NCBI RefSeq assembly: GCF_013386585.1
Contig: NZ_JACARO010000051.1
Coordinates: 1 to 33,565, forward strand
DNA length: 33,565 nt
Origin: Pseudomonas sp. P7548
GTDB taxonomy: Bacteria; Pseudomonadota; Gammaproteobacteria; Pseudomonadales; Pseudomonadaceae
Direction: 5' to 3'
Shown: positions 8,228-14,906 of the stretch, one piece after another
Position numbering within the stretch: the first letter of the stretch is position 1
How the letters are laid out: each line of letters begins with the position of its first letter
Program-made: the position numbers and the translations under genes
The notes under the pieces: generated by a model
What the model was told of the DNA's origin: nothing
The model's input: the letters and a program-made list of their open reading frames with translations, nothing else
Database searches by the model: none

Positions 8228-9421
8228 CTAATGAGATGTCGCGGGGCCATCATTGTTCAGAAGTTGTTGAAATTGTTCACAAGAAACCGCGTGGGAGATC
8301 AGGAAGCCTTGTACCTGATTGCAATCGACCTTGCGCAGCAGCGCCAGTTGTTGAGGTGTTTCCACCCCTTCGGCGACCACGGTCAGGCCCAGTTTGCGGC
8401 CCAGGCTGATGATGCTCGCCAGGGCCGAGGCCATGCCTTCGTTGTCATGGCAGCCCTGCACCAGCGCCTGGTCGATCTTGAGTTCGGTAAAGGGCGTGGA
8501 CACCAGGTTGAGGTAGGAGCTGTAGCCTTTGCCGAAATCATCCTGGGACAAGCCAAAGCCCTTGATACGCAAGCGACAGGCGCCGGCGTAGAAGTTGCTG
8601 ATGTCCTGGGGCACCGAGCACTCCATCAGCTCGAAACAGATCATCCCGGGAATGCCGTCGTGGAGCAGCACGAACTCCAGCAGACGGTCGGCCAGGTCGT
8701 GGCTGTTGAGCAAATGGGTGGGCAGGTTGATCGACACCGGAATGTCATAGCCGCGCAGGCACCATTGTTTCTGCGCGTAGATGGCCTGCTTGAGCACCAC
8801 CCACAGCAGGCGTTCTTCCAGTTCGAACGCCTTGATCGCCTCCAGGAAGGCACCGGGCAACATCACTCCTTGCTCGGGGTGCATCCAGCGCACCAGGGCT
8901 TCTGCGGCGACAATGCGGCCGTTGGCCAAGGACTTTTTCGGTTGGAACCAGGCTTGCAGCTGGCCGTTGCCCATGGCCTGGATCAGCGTGTGGCGGTCGA
9001 TGTCGAGGTGTTTGGCGGGCAGCGGGGAGGGAGTGCGCATTTTGCGCCTGAGTTGTTCGACCAGGCTGCGTAGTGCGTCGGCGGCCACCGGCTTGGAGAT
9101 CAGCCCGATCACTTCTACATCCAGGTTCTTGGCCACCAGGCTTGCGGCCATCAACATGCGCCGCGAGGCCACACTCATGATCGCCAGCGCCGGCTTGCAG
9201 CGCAGGCTGGCCAGGCTTTGAATAAATTGCACACCGTCCATGCCCGGCATCAGCAGGTCGGTGAGTACCAAATCGAAGTCCCGTTGGCGCAGGCGTTCCA
9301 GCGCCTCTTTGCCATCCTGGGCAGCTTCGAGCATGAACTCCCCCAACTCATTGAGCAGGTGCTGCAAGTAGATGTGCTGAAGGGGGTGGTCCTCGACGAT
9401 CAAAATACTAAGGGGCTTCAT
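8228..9421 (-). CDS. pvrR: Response regulator with EAL c-di-GMP phosphodiesterase domain (PvrR/RocR-like)
   Basis: Cytoplasmic 397-residue protein: receiver (acidic E10/D11, phospho-acceptor D55 in VLTDLLMPG, K110) followed by an EAL domain from about residue 135. All eight metal- or catalysis-linked residues known from RocR are present one position lower than in RocR: E174 (EALVRW), N232, E264, D294, D295 (DDFGKGY), K315, E351 (AEGVET) and Q371 (QGF). An active c-di-GMP phosphodiesterase is therefore predicted. The ATG at 9421 overlaps the end of the upstream kinase gene by 14 bp, suggesting translational coupling. It probably lowers c-di-GMP when phosphorylated through the same relay, opposing attachment while the RcsB-like partner promotes fimbriae. 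Confidence 0.92.
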   Translation of the reverse strand: MKPLSILIVEDHPLQHIYLQHLLNELGEFMLEAAQDGKEALERLRQRDFDLVLTDLLMPGMDGVQFIQSLASLRCKPALAIMSVASRRMLMAASLVAKNLDVEVIGLISKPVAADALRSLVEQLRRKMRTPSPLPAKHLDIDRHTLIQAMGNGQLQAWFQPKKSLANGRIVAAEALVRWMHPEQGVMLPGAFLEAIKAFELEERLLWVVLKQAIYAQKQWCLRGYDIPVSINLPTHLLNSHDLADRLLEFVLLHDGIPGMICFELMECSVPQDISNFYAGACRLRIKGFGLSQDDFGKGYSSYLNLVSTPFTELKIDQALVQGCHDNEGMASALASIISLGRKLGLTVVAEGVETPQQLALLRKVDCNQVQGFLISHAVSCEQFQQLLNNDGPATSH

Positions 9422-12224
9422 GGATGATCCGTGCATAAGGCGCCAGGGAATTGAAGAGCGCCCGCAACGCGAAAGGCTTGACCAGGCAATGGTTCATGCC
9501 GGCGGCCAGGCACAGGTCGGCCTCGCCGCGCATCGCGTTCGCGGTGGCCCCGATAATCGGCAACGGGCAGCCCTGGCGCCGCAGTTCCCGCGCCAGTTCG
9601 TAGCCGTTGATGTGGGGCATGTTCACATCGGTCAGCACCACGTCGAAGGTGCCGGCGGTGTACAACAACAAGGCTTCGTGACCATCGGCCGCCAGCTCGA
9701 CGGTGCAGCCGAGCTCCTCGAGTTGGTCACGCAATATGAGTTGGTTGATGACGTTGTCTTCGGCCACCAGCAGGTGCAGGTTGAGTTTTTTCAGGTCACG
9801 TTGGCGTGTCTGCTCATCGGCGCGTGCCACCCACAGCCCCTGGGCCTGGCTTACCGCCTGGTGAATGGCACTGAGCTGGTTGAGGTTGACGTGCCAGGCC
9901 CCGCCGTCATCCGGCGGGACGCTGCTGGCGTTGCTGCTGGCATGGATGACGGGCCCGGCCCACTCGGCGACCAGCGTTGGGTCAACGTTGCCGGGGTGCA
10001 GTTGCAACAGCAGGTGGCCTTCGGTCTGCGCCGGCAGGGTGGTCTGCACGCGGGCGCCCCAGCGACGCAACCAGCCGCTGATGGCGTTCGCCAGTTCCGG
10101 GATCGGTGAGGCGACATAAATGGTTTCGGCCAGCAGGGGCGGCAGCGGTGCAGTGGGGGCCTCCTCCAAGGGCAGGGTCAAGCTGAAGCTGCTGCCCAGG
10201 CCAAGCTCGCTGACCATGCGGATATTGCCGTTCATCAATTCGGTCAGGCGTTGGCAGATCGGCAGCCCCAGGCCCGTGCCGGCCACCACATTGGTGTTGC
10301 CTTCGCTCTGGTAGAACGGCTCGAAAATCAGCGCCTGGTCTTCCTGGGCAATGCCTTTGCCGGTGTCCGAGACTTGCCACAGCAGGTTCGAGCGCTCGCC
10401 GTCGCGGCCCAGCACCTTGACCCGCAGCACCACGCGCCCGTAGTCGGTGAATTTCACCGCGTTGTTAAGCAGGTTGTTCAGGATCTGGCGGATGCGCGTT
10501 ACGTCGCCGATCAAGCGCTCCGGCAGCTTCGGGTCGAAACAGGCATAAAGCTGCAGGCCTTTGCCCTGGGCCGCCGCCGCGTAGCCCTGGATGATTTCGT
10601 GCACCAGGTCCAGGGGCGAGAACTCGCTGAGCTCCAGGGCCAGTTGCCCGGCTTCGATCTTGGACACGTCCAGCACATCGCAGATCAGCTGCAACAGGGT
10701 CGAGGACGAGCCTTCGATGGCATGCAGATAGTCTTTTTGCTGGGTGTCCAACTGGGTGCGCGCCAGCAGTTCCAGGGTGCCGAGCACGCCATACAACGGC
10801 GTGCGGATTTCGTGGCTCATGGTCGCCAGGAACAAGGTTTTCGCGGCGTTGGCCGCATCGGCAGACTGCCGGGCTTCTTCCAGTGCCGCTTCGACCTGCT
10901 TGCGAGCGCTGATGTCGCTGAAGGCGCAGAACAGCACGTCCTCGCCCTTGTAGCGGGTGGGGGCGCTGCTCAGGTAGAGGTGGCGGCCGTCGATGGTTTC
11001 AAAGTAGTCGCTGCGTTCGGACGGCCCGTTCGCAAAGGCTTGCTCGATCCAGCCGTCGCGCAGCGCCTCGCGCTCCGGACCGGCGCCCAGCCATTGCTGC
11101 GCCAAGGTGTTTTCCAGCACCACCTGGCCGTCGGTGCGACGCAAGACACACAGCGCGACGGGCGCGGTCTGGATCACATCGCGGCCGAACGCCTCGCTTT
11201 CGATCAAGGCCTGGATGCGATGGATCGAGGGGATGATGAAGCGTTGGTCGACCCGGCGCATCACCAGCCAGATCATCGTCACGCTGAACAGGCAGAACAG
11301 CAGCGAGCCGAGCAACTGCTTCCACAAGCCGCTGACCACTGCGCGCAGGTCGATGGAGTACATCAGTTGCCAGTCCGAAGACTTGAGGTGCTTGCGGATC
11401 ACCAGGTGATCGGGCAGCCAGCCATTGCCGACGAACCCGAAAAAGCTGTCCTCTCCCGGCCGCAGGCGCTGCTGGCTGAGCTGGGCATTGTCGCTGTTGG
11501 TGAACACCAGCATGCCCTGGGAACTGAGCATCATGAACTCGCCGGCACTTTTGTCGCTGAGGGTGGAGGACACTTCGCGGCTTTCCATTTCCATGCCGAG
11601 CCAGCCGGACTCGGGGTCGCGTTCGTCCAGGCGGATAAAAATGTACAGGTGCGAGTGGCCTTCGGTCCTGTCACTCAGCCATAGCTCGTTGAGTGTGGTG
11701 GGATCGCTGTGTTGCACGGCCTTGAGGCGGTTGAGCAGGCATTTGGAAATCGGCAACACCTGCGCGGTGGCGTCATACAGGCGCGTGACCTGGGGTGTTG
11801 TCTGGGCACTGGTGCCGGCGTTCACGTAAAGCAGGTTGAGTTGTTTGGCCTTGAGGTATTCGCGCATGCGGGTGGTCAGCCAGATGCTCCACTGGTTGTC
11901 GGGGGAGTCGCCCAACTGCAGGTGCTGTTCTTCCGGGGAAAAGGTATAGACCGGGGTTTTCGAGGGGCGCCGCACGGCCGACAGGCTGAGGCTTTCGAGC
12001 AGGGCCTCGCGGTTGGTGAAAAAGGTATGGGCCTCGGCGATGGCACTGCTCATGTAGCCACGGCGCTGGGAAATATCGTTGTTGAAGGTGGACAGCAGAA
12101 AAGTGTAGACCCCGCTCAGGATGCCGATCAGCAACACGGTCGCAAAAATACGAAGCAGCCTTCTGGCTGCTTCGGGTCGGGAGAGGACGGGGTTGATCTG
12201 GAGCAGGTAACTTTTCAATCGCAT
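9408..12224 (-). CDS. pvrS: Hybrid sensor kinase lacking Hpt (PvrS-like)
   Basis: Inner-membrane hybrid kinase of 938 residues. TM at about 22-45, a large extracytoplasmic sensor region (about 46-300), TM at about 301-323, a PAS-like segment (TAPVALCVLRRTDGQVV), HisKA with H471 (ATMSHEIRTP), HATPase_c (ILNNLLNNAVKF, DTGKGIA, GTGLGLPI), a degenerate receiver-like linker at about 700-800 and a receiver with D866 (VVLTDVNMP, K916 in LVKP). It ends soon after and has no Hpt, so it needs the Hpt of the RcsC-like partner to reach a response regulator. H471 and D866 match H471 and D867 of that paralogue, pointing to duplication. It is first in a four-gene signalling operon. No clear ribosome-binding site precedes the ATG, and a candidate -10 ends only 6 nt before it. 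Confidence 0.92.
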   Translation of the reverse strand: MRLKSYLLQINPVLSRPEAARRLLRIFATVLLIGILSGVYTFLLSTFNNDISQRRGYMSSAIAEAHTFFTNREALLESLSLSAVRRPSKTPVYTFSPEEQHLQLGDSPDNQWSIWLTTRMREYLKAKQLNLLYVNAGTSAQTTPQVTRLYDATAQVLPISKCLLNRLKAVQHSDPTTLNELWLSDRTEGHSHLYIFIRLDERDPESGWLGMEMESREVSSTLSDKSAGEFMMLSSQGMLVFTNSDNAQLSQQRLRPGEDSFFGFVGNGWLPDHLVIRKHLKSSDWQLMYSIDLRAVVSGLWKQLLGSLLFCLFSVTMIWLVMRRVDQRFIIPSIHRIQALIESEAFGRDVIQTAPVALCVLRRTDGQVVLENTLAQQWLGAGPEREALRDGWIEQAFANGPSERSDYFETIDGRHLYLSSAPTRYKGEDVLFCAFSDISARKQVEAALEEARQSADAANAAKTLFLATMSHEIRTPLYGVLGTLELLARTQLDTQQKDYLHAIEGSSSTLLQLICDVLDVSKIEAGQLALELSEFSPLDLVHEIIQGYAAAAQGKGLQLYACFDPKLPERLIGDVTRIRQILNNLLNNAVKFTDYGRVVLRVKVLGRDGERSNLLWQVSDTGKGIAQEDQALIFEPFYQSEGNTNVVAGTGLGLPICQRLTELMNGNIRMVSELGLGSSFSLTLPLEEAPTAPLPPLLAETIYVASPIPELANAISGWLRRWGARVQTTLPAQTEGHLLLQLHPGNVDPTLVAEWAGPVIHASSNASSVPPDDGGAWHVNLNQLSAIHQAVSQAQGLWVARADEQTRQRDLKKLNLHLLVAEDNVINQLILRDQLEELGCTVELAADGHEALLLYTAGTFDVVLTDVNMPHINGYELARELRRQGCPLPIIGATANAMRGEADLCLAAGMNHCLVKPFALRALFNSLAPYARIIHEAP

Positions 12225-12259
12225 CGACAGACTTTAAGCGCCCGTCCATGGGCATGGCA

Positions 12260-12273
12260 TAAGACGATCCTTA
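12260..12273 (-). promoter_or_regulatory. RcsB-like operator, site 2
   Basis: TAAGACGATCCTTA on the plus strand differs by one base from site 1. It lies in the 57-bp gap before the PvrS-like kinase, 36 bp from its ATG. Exactly 23 nt separate it from a TAAAGT hexamer (12236-12231), the same spacing as at sites 1 and 3. It would place the signalling operon under control of its own final regulator. Confidence 0.6.
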
Positions 12274-12281
12274 AAAAACAG

Positions 12282-13262
12282 CTACTTGTAATACATATCC
12301 ACCACCACGGCGGCGTCGAACGCGCCGGGGATCGGCAAGGTGCGCCATTTCAGGTCGGCGCGGAATTCGTCGTGGCTTTGGCCCAGCCCCATCAGCTCCT
12401 GCAGGGTGAACCAGGTATTGAATGGCAGCTGTTGCTGGCTTTCGGCGCGGGACAGCGAGATGCCCACCGAGCTGTTGTTGTCCGGCACCAGCAAGCCATT
12501 GATCACGCCGCCACCGCCCGGGGTGGTCGCAAAGCGTGCGCTGACGGTGTAGGGCGTGTCGCAACCCTTGCGCAGGTTGAGGCTGAAGTTTGCGGTGCTG
12601 GCGACTTCACCGATCGCGGCCTTGCGCGAAGGCGTCGGGAAGTTGACCACGCTGGGGGTGATGGTGAGTTCCGGCGTGCAGGGCACGAAGCGGATGCCGT
12701 TCATACCGGTCACCACGTAGTTGAAGTTGCTGTTGGGCCGCGAGTTGAGACCGCGCACGCCGTCCAGCTGGAACACCCGGTACGAGGTGAGCGTACTGGC
12801 CTGGCCACTGGGAGGCGTGGGGTCGTATTTCTCGATGAAAACGCTGAAGTTGAGGGTGAAGCGCGCCTTGTCCCAGCCCACGCAATTGGCGGTGCAGCCC
12901 CGATCGGAAAAGAACCCCGTGCCGACCTTGCCGGTGCTCTGGGTAATCGGCTGGTTGTTGTAGCGGATGCCCACGCGAATACCGGTGCCGATACTCACGT
13001 TGGCCGGGTTGACGTAGAAATACACCTCTTCACGGCCATGGTTGTAATCGTCTTTGCAGATCACATTGGTCGTACGCGGGCCGGACTCCCAGATGATGGT
13101 GCCGTTGGGCGCATCGGCGGCCACCGCCAGCGCGGTCCCCAGCGCCTCCTGGGTGATGATCGAGCCGGTGCCGTCTTCGCGGCAGGCCAGTGCGTGGCTG
13201 GTGGCCGGCAGGGCGGCGCAGGCCCACAGCAGCATGGGTAGAAAGCGTTGGGTGAGTGACAT
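12282..13262 (-). CDS. Fimbrial adhesin-like / tip subunit
   Basis: Secreted 326-residue protein, longer than a shaft pilin, with the two-part look of a tip subunit. The ATG at 13262 gives a signal peptide ending ALPATSHA before LACRED; an in-frame GTG at 13289 overlaps the upstream stop but is less likely. The N-terminal part (about 25-210) has its own cysteines (LACRED, VICKDD, RGCTANCVGW) and could be a receptor-binding domain. The C-terminal pilin-type part starts near FVPCTPELTITPSVVNF, has a partner cysteine in LRKGCDTPY and ends with an alternating hydrophobic strand DAAVVVDMYYK, as expected for chaperone recognition. It follows its chaperone by 23 bp, apart from the usher genes. The ligand cannot be told from sequence. 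Confidence 0.85.
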   Translation of the reverse strand: MSLTQRFLPMLLWACAALPATSHALACREDGTGSIITQEALGTALAVAADAPNGTIIWESGPRTTNVICKDDYNHGREEVYFYVNPANVSIGTGIRVGIRYNNQPITQSTGKVGTGFFSDRGCTANCVGWDKARFTLNFSVFIEKYDPTPPSGQASTLTSYRVFQLDGVRGLNSRPNSNFNYVVTGMNGIRFVPCTPELTITPSVVNFPTPSRKAAIGEVASTANFSLNLRKGCDTPYTVSARFATTPGGGGVINGLLVPDNNSSVGISLSRAESQQQLPFNTWFTLQELMGLGQSHDEFRADLKWRTLPIPGAFDAAVVVDMYYK

Positions 13263-13285
13263 AGGTGCAATTACCCCGTGGTCGA

Positions 13286-13972
13286 TCACTTGAGTACCGC
13301 GCGGTGGCGGGCCTGCAAGCCGATATCAGTGATTTCGGTGAAGTGGAGGGTGGTGCCTGGGTCGACAGGCGCAGGGGCGTCCAGAGTCTTGCTCTGGTGC
13401 GGGGCGAGCAGCACGTAGTCGCTGAGGACCTGGCTGTCGGTGTGCAGGTTGACCAGTGACAGGTGAAAGGCGCTGGGGTTGCTGACCGTGACGCGCGCCC
13501 CCTGCGTGCGCCACACCAACTGCTGCACCGCCTCTGCCGAACCGCCGGCCAGCGCGGGCGGGCGATAGAACAGCTTGAGGCGTTGGCGGATCGCGAACTG
13601 CACGCTGTTGGCGTTCTCGGGCTTGAGCGGAATTTCCAGGATGTTGAGCCAGAACAGCGACTCTCGGTCCGTGGGCAAACCTTCGCCGGCGTAGAGCAGG
13701 CGCAGCGAGTGATGTTCGCCAGGCCCCAGGCGCACCAAGGGTTCAGTGGCCACAAACGGCACGTCGCCGTTGGCCGCGGTGTCGTCGCCGGTGATCCAGG
13801 TTTGCACCACCAGTTCGCGGGCGGCCTGGTTGACCACGCCGATACTGGCCCCCCTGTCCTGGCCCAGGTAGATCAGGCGCGTGCCTTCGATTTTCAGGGC
13901 CGCGCGGGCCGGTGGCGCGAGGGTCAGCAGCACACCGGCCAGCAGCAGTAGACGAAACAGAAACATGAACAC
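13286..13972 (-). CDS. Second periplasmic fimbrial chaperone (PapD family)
   Basis: A 228-residue PapD-type chaperone with a signal peptide (FRLLLLAGVLLTLAPPARA before ALKIEG). The subunit-binding arginine (IEGTRLIYLG) and lysine (RQRLKLFYRP) are kept, as is PTDRESLFWLNILEIP. It probably serves the adhesin-like subunit encoded directly after it. The start is taken as GTG at 13972, because GGAA lies 7 nt upstream; ATG at 13966 is the alternative and changes only two residues. It is the first gene of a two-gene unit with RcsB-like site 3 and a TACCAT -10-like hexamer (14013-14008) upstream. Confidence 0.94.
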   Translation of the reverse strand: MFMFLFRLLLLAGVLLTLAPPARAALKIEGTRLIYLGQDRGASIGVVNQAARELVVQTWITGDDTAANGDVPFVATEPLVRLGPGEHHSLRLLYAGEGLPTDRESLFWLNILEIPLKPENANSVQFAIRQRLKLFYRPPALAGGSAEAVQQLVWRTQGARVTVSNPSAFHLSLVNLHTDSQVLSDYVLLAPHQSKTLDAPAPVDPGTTLHFTEITDIGLQARHRAVLK

Positions 13973-14036
13973 AACGGGATTCCATAGCGGCGTTTGGGGC
14001 GCGGGCCATGGTAGGTGGGCGCAGGCGTCGAGGCTT

Positions 14037-14050
14037 TGAGGCGATTCTTA
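14037..14050 (-). promoter_or_regulatory. RcsB-like operator, site 3
   Basis: TGAGGCGATTCTTA on the plus strand matches site 1 at 12 of 14 positions. On the minus strand it is 23 nt before a TACCAT hexamer (14013-14008) and 64 nt before the chaperone start. Paired with site 4 in the divergent promoter region. Confidence 0.55.
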
Positions 14051-14079
14051 AAAGTGCCGGCATGCCCCGGGTTGCCGTT

Positions 14080-14093
14080 TCAGAATCGCCTTA
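14080..14093 (+). promoter_or_regulatory. RcsB-like operator, site 4
   Basis: TCAGAATCGCCTTA matches the reverse complement of site 1 at 12 of 14 positions. It is 24 nt before a TACCGT hexamer (14118-14123) and 65 nt before the ATG of the receiver-like gene. Sites 3 and 4 sit almost symmetrically between the two divergent genes. Confidence 0.5.
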
Positions 14094-14158
14094 AAGTCAG
14101 GCTTTACCTCTGGCAGTTACCGTGAGCGACGCTGATGCCCACCTGTCAGGTTTACCCT

Positions 14159-14695
14159 ATGCCCAATAAAGCGTTACGCCTGCTGATCGCCGATGCGGAT
14201 CTCCTGCAGCGGATCAAGATCGAGAAAATGCTCAACCAGCTGGGCTATCACCGCATTGCCCCGCTGGCTTCGTTCGACGAGTTGCAAGCGTTGACGCGCT
14301 CGGAAGGCGTGGCATTCGACCTGTTGATCATCGACACCGCGCTGGTGCGCTCGCGGCAGGTGAACCTGCTCAAGTATTGCCACGACAACCCGTTGATTCG
14401 CCACACGCTGATTTACGACGGGCAATGTGCGCAGAGTTCGCTGGTGTCGGTGTCCGTGAGCCAGACCCTGCATTTGGCGCTGTCACAGTCACCGGACTTC
14501 AACTCGTTGCGCCGCTGCATGGAAATCGTCGACCCGGCGCATGCGGTGCCGGCGGTAGAGCGGCCGACGTTGCGCACCGTTGATACGGAAGGCGTCGCTC
14601 CCCGTGCGAGCAAACTGTCGATTGCCGCGCGAACCGCCTTCCAGGGTGACCCCGCCGTGGTCGCCTGTGCGATTGGGTTATCACCCAAGCGGTGA
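14159..14695 (+). CDS. Small degenerate receiver-domain protein
   Basis: A 178-residue cytoplasmic protein with a receiver-like fold and no recognisable output domain. It keeps an acidic residue pair (IADADLLQ, D12/D14) and a candidate phospho-acceptor D59 (DLLIIDTALV). It seems to lack the usual Thr/Ser after strand 4 (HTLIYDGQ) and the Lys-Pro after strand 5 (LHLALSQSP). The last ~50 residues are low in secondary-structure signal. The ATG at 14159 has CAGG about 9 nt upstream; an earlier ATG at 14135 would fall near the predicted transcription start. It diverges from the chaperone-adhesin unit and shares an operator region with it, so it may be a phosphate sink or a protein-binding modulator of the Rcs-type relay. 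Its function is not known. Confidence 0.75.
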   Translation: MPNKALRLLIADADLLQRIKIEKMLNQLGYHRIAPLASFDELQALTRSEGVAFDLLIIDTALVRSRQVNLLKYCHDNPLIRHTLIYDGQCAQSSLVSVSVSQTLHLALSQSPDFNSLRRCMEIVDPAHAVPAVERPTLRTVDTEGVAPRASKLSIAARTAFQGDPAVVACAIGLSPKR

Positions 14696-14723
14696 GGCGC
14701 CCGCCGGATGCTTGAAACATGAT

Positions 14724-14752
14724 TTTACATTTGTCCCACGCCTCTCTATGAT
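14724..14752 (+). promoter_or_regulatory. Sigma70 promoter of the fluoride operon
   Basis: TTTACA (14724-14729) and TATGAT (14747-14752) are 17 bp apart, matching consensus at 5 of 6 positions each. Transcription would start near 14759, immediately before the riboswitch aptamer, which supports both calls. Confidence 0.75.
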
Positions 14753-14759
14753 CCATCGC

Positions 14760-14821
14760 TATCGGAGATGGCATTCCTCCTTGACCCAACCGCTGCGTCC
14801 CGCAGCTGATGATGCCTACAG
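14760..14821 (+). ncRNA. Fluoride riboswitch (crcB motif) aptamer
   Basis: The structure can be read directly. P1 is GGAG (14764-14767) with CTCC (14777-14780). Its loop starts ATGG and contains GGCAT (14770-14774), which pairs with ATGCC (14812-14816) to form the pseudoknot. The second helix is GCTGCG (14792-14797) with CGCAGC (14801-14806) around a 3-nt loop. The conserved GATG after P1, the AAC linker and the TGATGATGCCTAC tail are all present. In this family fluoride binding with Mg2+ stabilises the fold and turns on downstream fluoride-export genes, which fits the CLC gene that follows. Confidence 0.9.
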
Positions 14822-14848
14822 ACACCTGGTCAACTCAGGGCTGTAGGC
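14814..14848 (+). promoter_or_regulatory. Alternative hairpin overlapping the riboswitch pseudoknot
   Basis: GCCTACAG (14814-14821) pairs perfectly with CTGTAGGC (14841-14848), and CCTG / CAGG inside extends the stem. The 5' arm uses the bases needed for the pseudoknot, so the two folds exclude each other, as an expression platform requires. No T-run follows, so intrinsic termination is not evident; a Rho- or translation-linked mechanism is possible. Confidence 0.55.
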
Positions 14849-14906
14849 GTTCGCGCATAAACTCCCTCGTTGATCCGGCCCCTTTGGTTTATTTGTGGCT
14901 GATTCC

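Noticed and set aside
8146..8253. N-terminal extension of the RcsC-like kinase to an upstream start at 8253
   Set aside because: The extra 36 residues are arginine- and cysteine-rich without family resemblance; starting at 8145 aligns H471 with the paralogous kinase.
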